From contig OY282456.1 in assembly GCA_958296225.1 (NCBI GenBank), forward strand, positions 1,860,001 through 1,924,000: a stretch of 64,000 bases of DNA, written 5' to 3'. Below, piece by piece: positions 61,858-64,000 of this stretch. The notes beneath the pieces are model-generated. The model was not told where the DNA came from. It did no database searches and worked only from the letters and a program-made list of their open reading frames with translations. Each line of letters starts with the position of its first letter. The first letter of the stretch is position 1. The position numbers were made by a program, and so were the translations under genes. Origin of the DNA: an uncultured Dehalococcoidia bacterium. Its GTDB lineage: Bacteria; Chloroflexota; Dehalococcoidia; Lucifugimonadales; UBA3495.

Positions 61858-63087
61858 ATGCCTGCCACCATACACGATGACTTGTTCGCCCCCGACGCCA
61901 TCCGCGATCCCTACGGCTATTTTGGCGCGCTCCGGTCGGAGGCGCCGGTTCACTGGAACGAGCGGTATCAGCTGTGGGTCGTAACCGGCTACGAACGGCT
62001 GGTTTGGACGGCCCGCCATCCCGAGTACTTTTCCTCGGAGGTCGCCCTGCGCGACACCCGGCCGCCTTCGCCGTCCATTCCCGAAGAAGACATGGAGCTG
62101 TTCGGCGCGGTACGCAACTGGATGGCCGCCCGCTTCACCCAAAACGACGGCGCCAAACACAAGGAAAAGCGGAAGGTAGTCCACGGCTACTTTACGCCCA
62201 GGGCTATGGAAACCTGGCGCCCCTTGGTGCGGCAGACGGTGAACGACCTGCTGGACGAATTGCAGGGCGCCGGGCGCATGGACGTGATGCACGACTTCGC
62301 CACGCCGCTGACCTACAGCATCATCGCCGGGCTGATGGCTATACCGGAGAGCGACCGGGGGTTCGTTAAAACGCTGTGCGGCCAAATGTGCGGTTTTGAC
62401 GGCAACGACCCGACCCGCATCCGCGATTTCGCCGCCGGTGTCCAGGCGGTTACGGATTACCTGGCCCCCATCGTGGCCGAGCGCGTCCGCGACCCTGGCG
62501 ATGACTTGCTGTCGGTCATCTGCCAGGGCGAAATCATCGGCGCTTATACCCGCGACGAAGTGCTGGCCAATGCCCTGCTGCTGCTGGTAGCCGGCCACGA
62601 AACCACCAACGACCTTATTGCCAACGGCGTACTGGCCTTTGCCCAGCACTCCAACCAGTTCGACTTGCTGCGAACTGACCCGGATGCCCATGTGGTCAAC
62701 GCGGTCGAAGAAGTCTTGCGCTACGACTCGCCGCTAAAGTCAGTGCAGCGCATCGCCACCCAGGACGTGGATATGGGGGCCGGCCAGCGCGTTGGCAAAG
62801 ATGACCGGGTGCGTTGGGTAATCTCATCGGCCAATCGGGACCCGGAGGTTTTCGAGAATCCCGACGGCCTCGACATCACCCGCAATCCCAACCCTCATGT
62901 ATCCTTCGGCAGCGGGGTGCACCATTGCCTGGGGGCCACCCTGGCGCGGCTGGAAGGCCAGGAAGCCTTCGCCGAACTGGCCCGCCGCTACGCGGGGTTC
63001 GAGCTGGAAACCGCCCCCGACAAACTGGAATACCTGCCCAGCGTGGGGCAGCGCACCCTGCTGAACCTGCCGGTTACTACTCAATAG
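61858..63087 (+). CDS. Cytochrome P450, paralogue 5 (409 aa)
   Basis: The most divergent of the five. LLVAGHETTND (245-250), ExxR E285-R288 in VEEVLRY, haem C357 in FGSGVHHCLGATLARLEGQE. It lacks some residues between the B- and C-helix regions (NDGAKHKEKRKVVHGYF). ATG 61858 has GAGGG upstream; a TTG nine bases earlier is possible. The ferredoxin gene follows 73 nt downstream with no terminator between, so they may be cotranscribed. Confidence 0.94.
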   Translation: MPATIHDDLFAPDAIRDPYGYFGALRSEAPVHWNERYQLWVVTGYERLVWTARHPEYFSSEVALRDTRPPSPSIPEEDMELFGAVRNWMAARFTQNDGAKHKEKRKVVHGYFTPRAMETWRPLVRQTVNDLLDELQGAGRMDVMHDFATPLTYSIIAGLMAIPESDRGFVKTLCGQMCGFDGNDPTRIRDFAAGVQAVTDYLAPIVAERVRDPGDDLLSVICQGEIIGAYTRDEVLANALLLLVAGHETTNDLIANGVLAFAQHSNQFDLLRTDPDAHVVNAVEEVLRYDSPLKSVQRIATQDVDMGAGQRVGKDDRVRWVISSANRDPEVFENPDGLDITRNPNPHVSFGSGVHHCLGATLARLEGQEAFAELARRYAGFELETAPDKLEYLPSVGQRTLLNLPVTTQ

Positions 63088-63160
63088 CAGCCCGCCGCCG
63101 CTGTTGACCACTCCGCCAATTACCTGACATTCGCCCGACAACCACGAGGAGGTTACCCCA

Positions 63161-63385
63161 ATGGCCCGACAGTTGAAGATTACCGTGGACTACAACGTGT
63201 GCGTGGGCAACGCTATGTGCGAAACCTTCGCCGTCAACACCTTCGGCCTCAACGACGACCGCCAGTCCTACGTCAAAGACGCCGCCGGCGACCCGGAAGA
63301 AACCATCCTGGAAGCCGCCGAGAACTGCCCCGTAACTGCCATCACCGTTGAGGATGCGGAAACCGGGGAGATTCTGTTCCCGTAA
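63161..63385 (+). CDS. Single-cluster [3Fe-4S]-type ferredoxin (74 aa), likely P450 electron donor
   Basis: KITVDYNVCVGNAMC gives C14-x5-C20 with Asn17 in the position that would hold the second cluster Cys, and AENCPVTAI gives C56-P57. This CxxNxxC...CP pattern is that of P450-linked [3Fe-4S] ferredoxins in actinobacteria. GGAGG precedes the ATG. It is the only redox partner near five P450s; no ferredoxin reductase is in the window. Confidence 0.9.
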   Translation: MARQLKITVDYNVCVGNAMCETFAVNTFGLNDDRQSYVKDAAGDPEETILEAAENCPVTAITVEDAETGEILFP

Positions 63386-63434
63386 AGCAAAGCCGGCCGC
63401 CGGCGCGCGCAGGGGGCAGCCGCTAGGGTTGCCC

Positions 63435-64000
63435 CTACGTTTTGGCGATGACTTCCTCGCCGAACCGCCGGATGATGTCGGCGGGGTCGTGGCTGATGGC
63501 CGTGATTTGCAGCACGTCCACGCTGGACGCAGCAATGCGCCGCGCCTGCTCCCGACATTCCGCCGGCGTACCCACCACCGCGAACCGTTCCGCCAGGTAG
63601 CCGGTGACGCCGAACTCGTCGCTAATGGCGGCGTTGCGCGTATCGCCCACCTGCTCGTGCTCGGCCGGCACGTATTCGCCCTGAATCGCCATCATCGCCT
63701 CGTGCAGTTGCTCCGGCACGTGCTTGCCCTCCAGGGTAAAGCGAAAGGCGTGGTGAGCGCTGGCGGCCAACGCCATCTTGATTTCGTTGATCGCCGCATC
63801 CCGGTCGTCGGCAATATTGCACTTGGCGAAGGCCCAAATCTCGGTGGCGCCGTCCGGCTTGCCGGCCTCCCGTTCGCCGGCGCGGACGTGGGCCACAGTG
63901 TCCGCCAGTATCTCCGGGGTCAGGCCGGTATGCACCATCGCCCGGTCGGCAATTTCGCCGGCCATGCGGAGGGTGCGCGGGCCTTCGGCGGACATCATTA
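63435..64000 (-). CDS. Luciferase-like (LLM class, F420- or flavin-dependent) oxidoreductase, C-terminal part
   Basis: The visible 188 codons read GPRTLRMAGEIADRAMVHTGLTPE, then helices with AINEIKMALAASAHHAFRF and a closing AERFAVVGTPAECREQARRIAASSVDVLQITAIS, the C-terminal half of bacterial-luciferase-like monooxygenases (GxxADGxxx, FxxxGTPEEcxExlrxx, Gvdxvxl). The N-terminal barrel strands lie beyond the window. Cofactor cannot be decided from this part. It is convergent with the ferredoxin. Confidence 0.85.
   Translation of the reverse strand, partial: MMSAEGPRTLRMAGEIADRAMVHTGLTPEILADTVAHVRAGEREAGKPDGATEIWAFAKCNIADDRDAAINEIKMALAASAHHAFRFTLEGKHVPEQLHEAMMAIQGEYVPAEHEQVGDTRNAAISDEFGVTGYLAERFAVVGTPAECREQARRIAASSVDVLQITAISHDPADIIRRFGEEVIAKT

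Overview
The window is high-G+C bacterial chromosome. The gene content suggests an uncultured Chloroflexota lineage of the SAR202/Dehalococcoidia or sponge- and ocean-associated type. This is inferred from the mix of CaiB/BaiF CoA-transferases, a P450 series, a luciferase-like monooxygenase, an HspR-controlled dnaK operon, LppX-type lipoproteins and PaREP1/HEPN genes; no rRNA or single decisive marker is present. No tRNA, rRNA or CRISPR array was seen. || Layout. (1) 1-24.7 kb: the start of a family-5 solute-binding lipoprotein, then one 7,957-residue surface protein made of 16 N-terminal beta modules, 53 tandem putative-Ig (He_PIG-like) modules, a Pro/Thr stalk and a C-terminal membrane anchor. 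(2) 24.7-29.7 kb: hairpin-rich spacer, a small unknown gene, and the operon hspR-grpE-dnaK. That operon shares a perfectly symmetrical divergent promoter/operator with a small zinc-ribbon gene. (3) 29.9-32.1 kb: a tight cassette of tcmP (three-Cys-motif partner), its DUF5131 three-Cys partner and a 2H-phosphoesterase-like gene. (4) 32.1-37.0 kb: an LppX/LprG-like lipoprotein, DHA2 MFS transporter and aldo/keto reductase operon, then a beta-propeller lipoprotein. (5) 37.0-40.7 kb: repeats, an apparently orphan promoter, a decayed HEPN-like gene, then prfA, a HEPN gene and prmC. (6) 40.7-53.6 kb: minus-strand genes, including a thioredoxin/NHL-repeat protein whose first redox Cys is encoded by an in-frame TGA followed by a SECIS-like hairpin (predicted selenoprotein), two toxin-antitoxin-like pairs, duplicated dienelactone hydrolases, a PLP aminomutase, an MFS carrier and two CaiB/BaiF CoA-transferases. 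(7) 53.8-64 kb: an ISAs1 transposase relic, then five cytochrome P450 paralogues with a [3Fe-4S]-type ferredoxin and the end of a luciferase-like oxidoreductase. Panacea-type and HicBA-type toxin-antitoxin modules lie between the P450 genes. || How the parts fit. The CoA-transferases, P450s, ferredoxin, hydrolases, aldo/keto reductase and luciferase-like enzyme look like a catabolic accessory region for recalcitrant organic compounds (inference). The surface giant would mediate adhesion or extracellular contact (inference). The most unusual items are the predicted selenoprotein, the palindromic HspR promoter, the giant repeat protein, the tcmP cassette and the antitoxin-like frame that runs without a stop into the aminotransferase.
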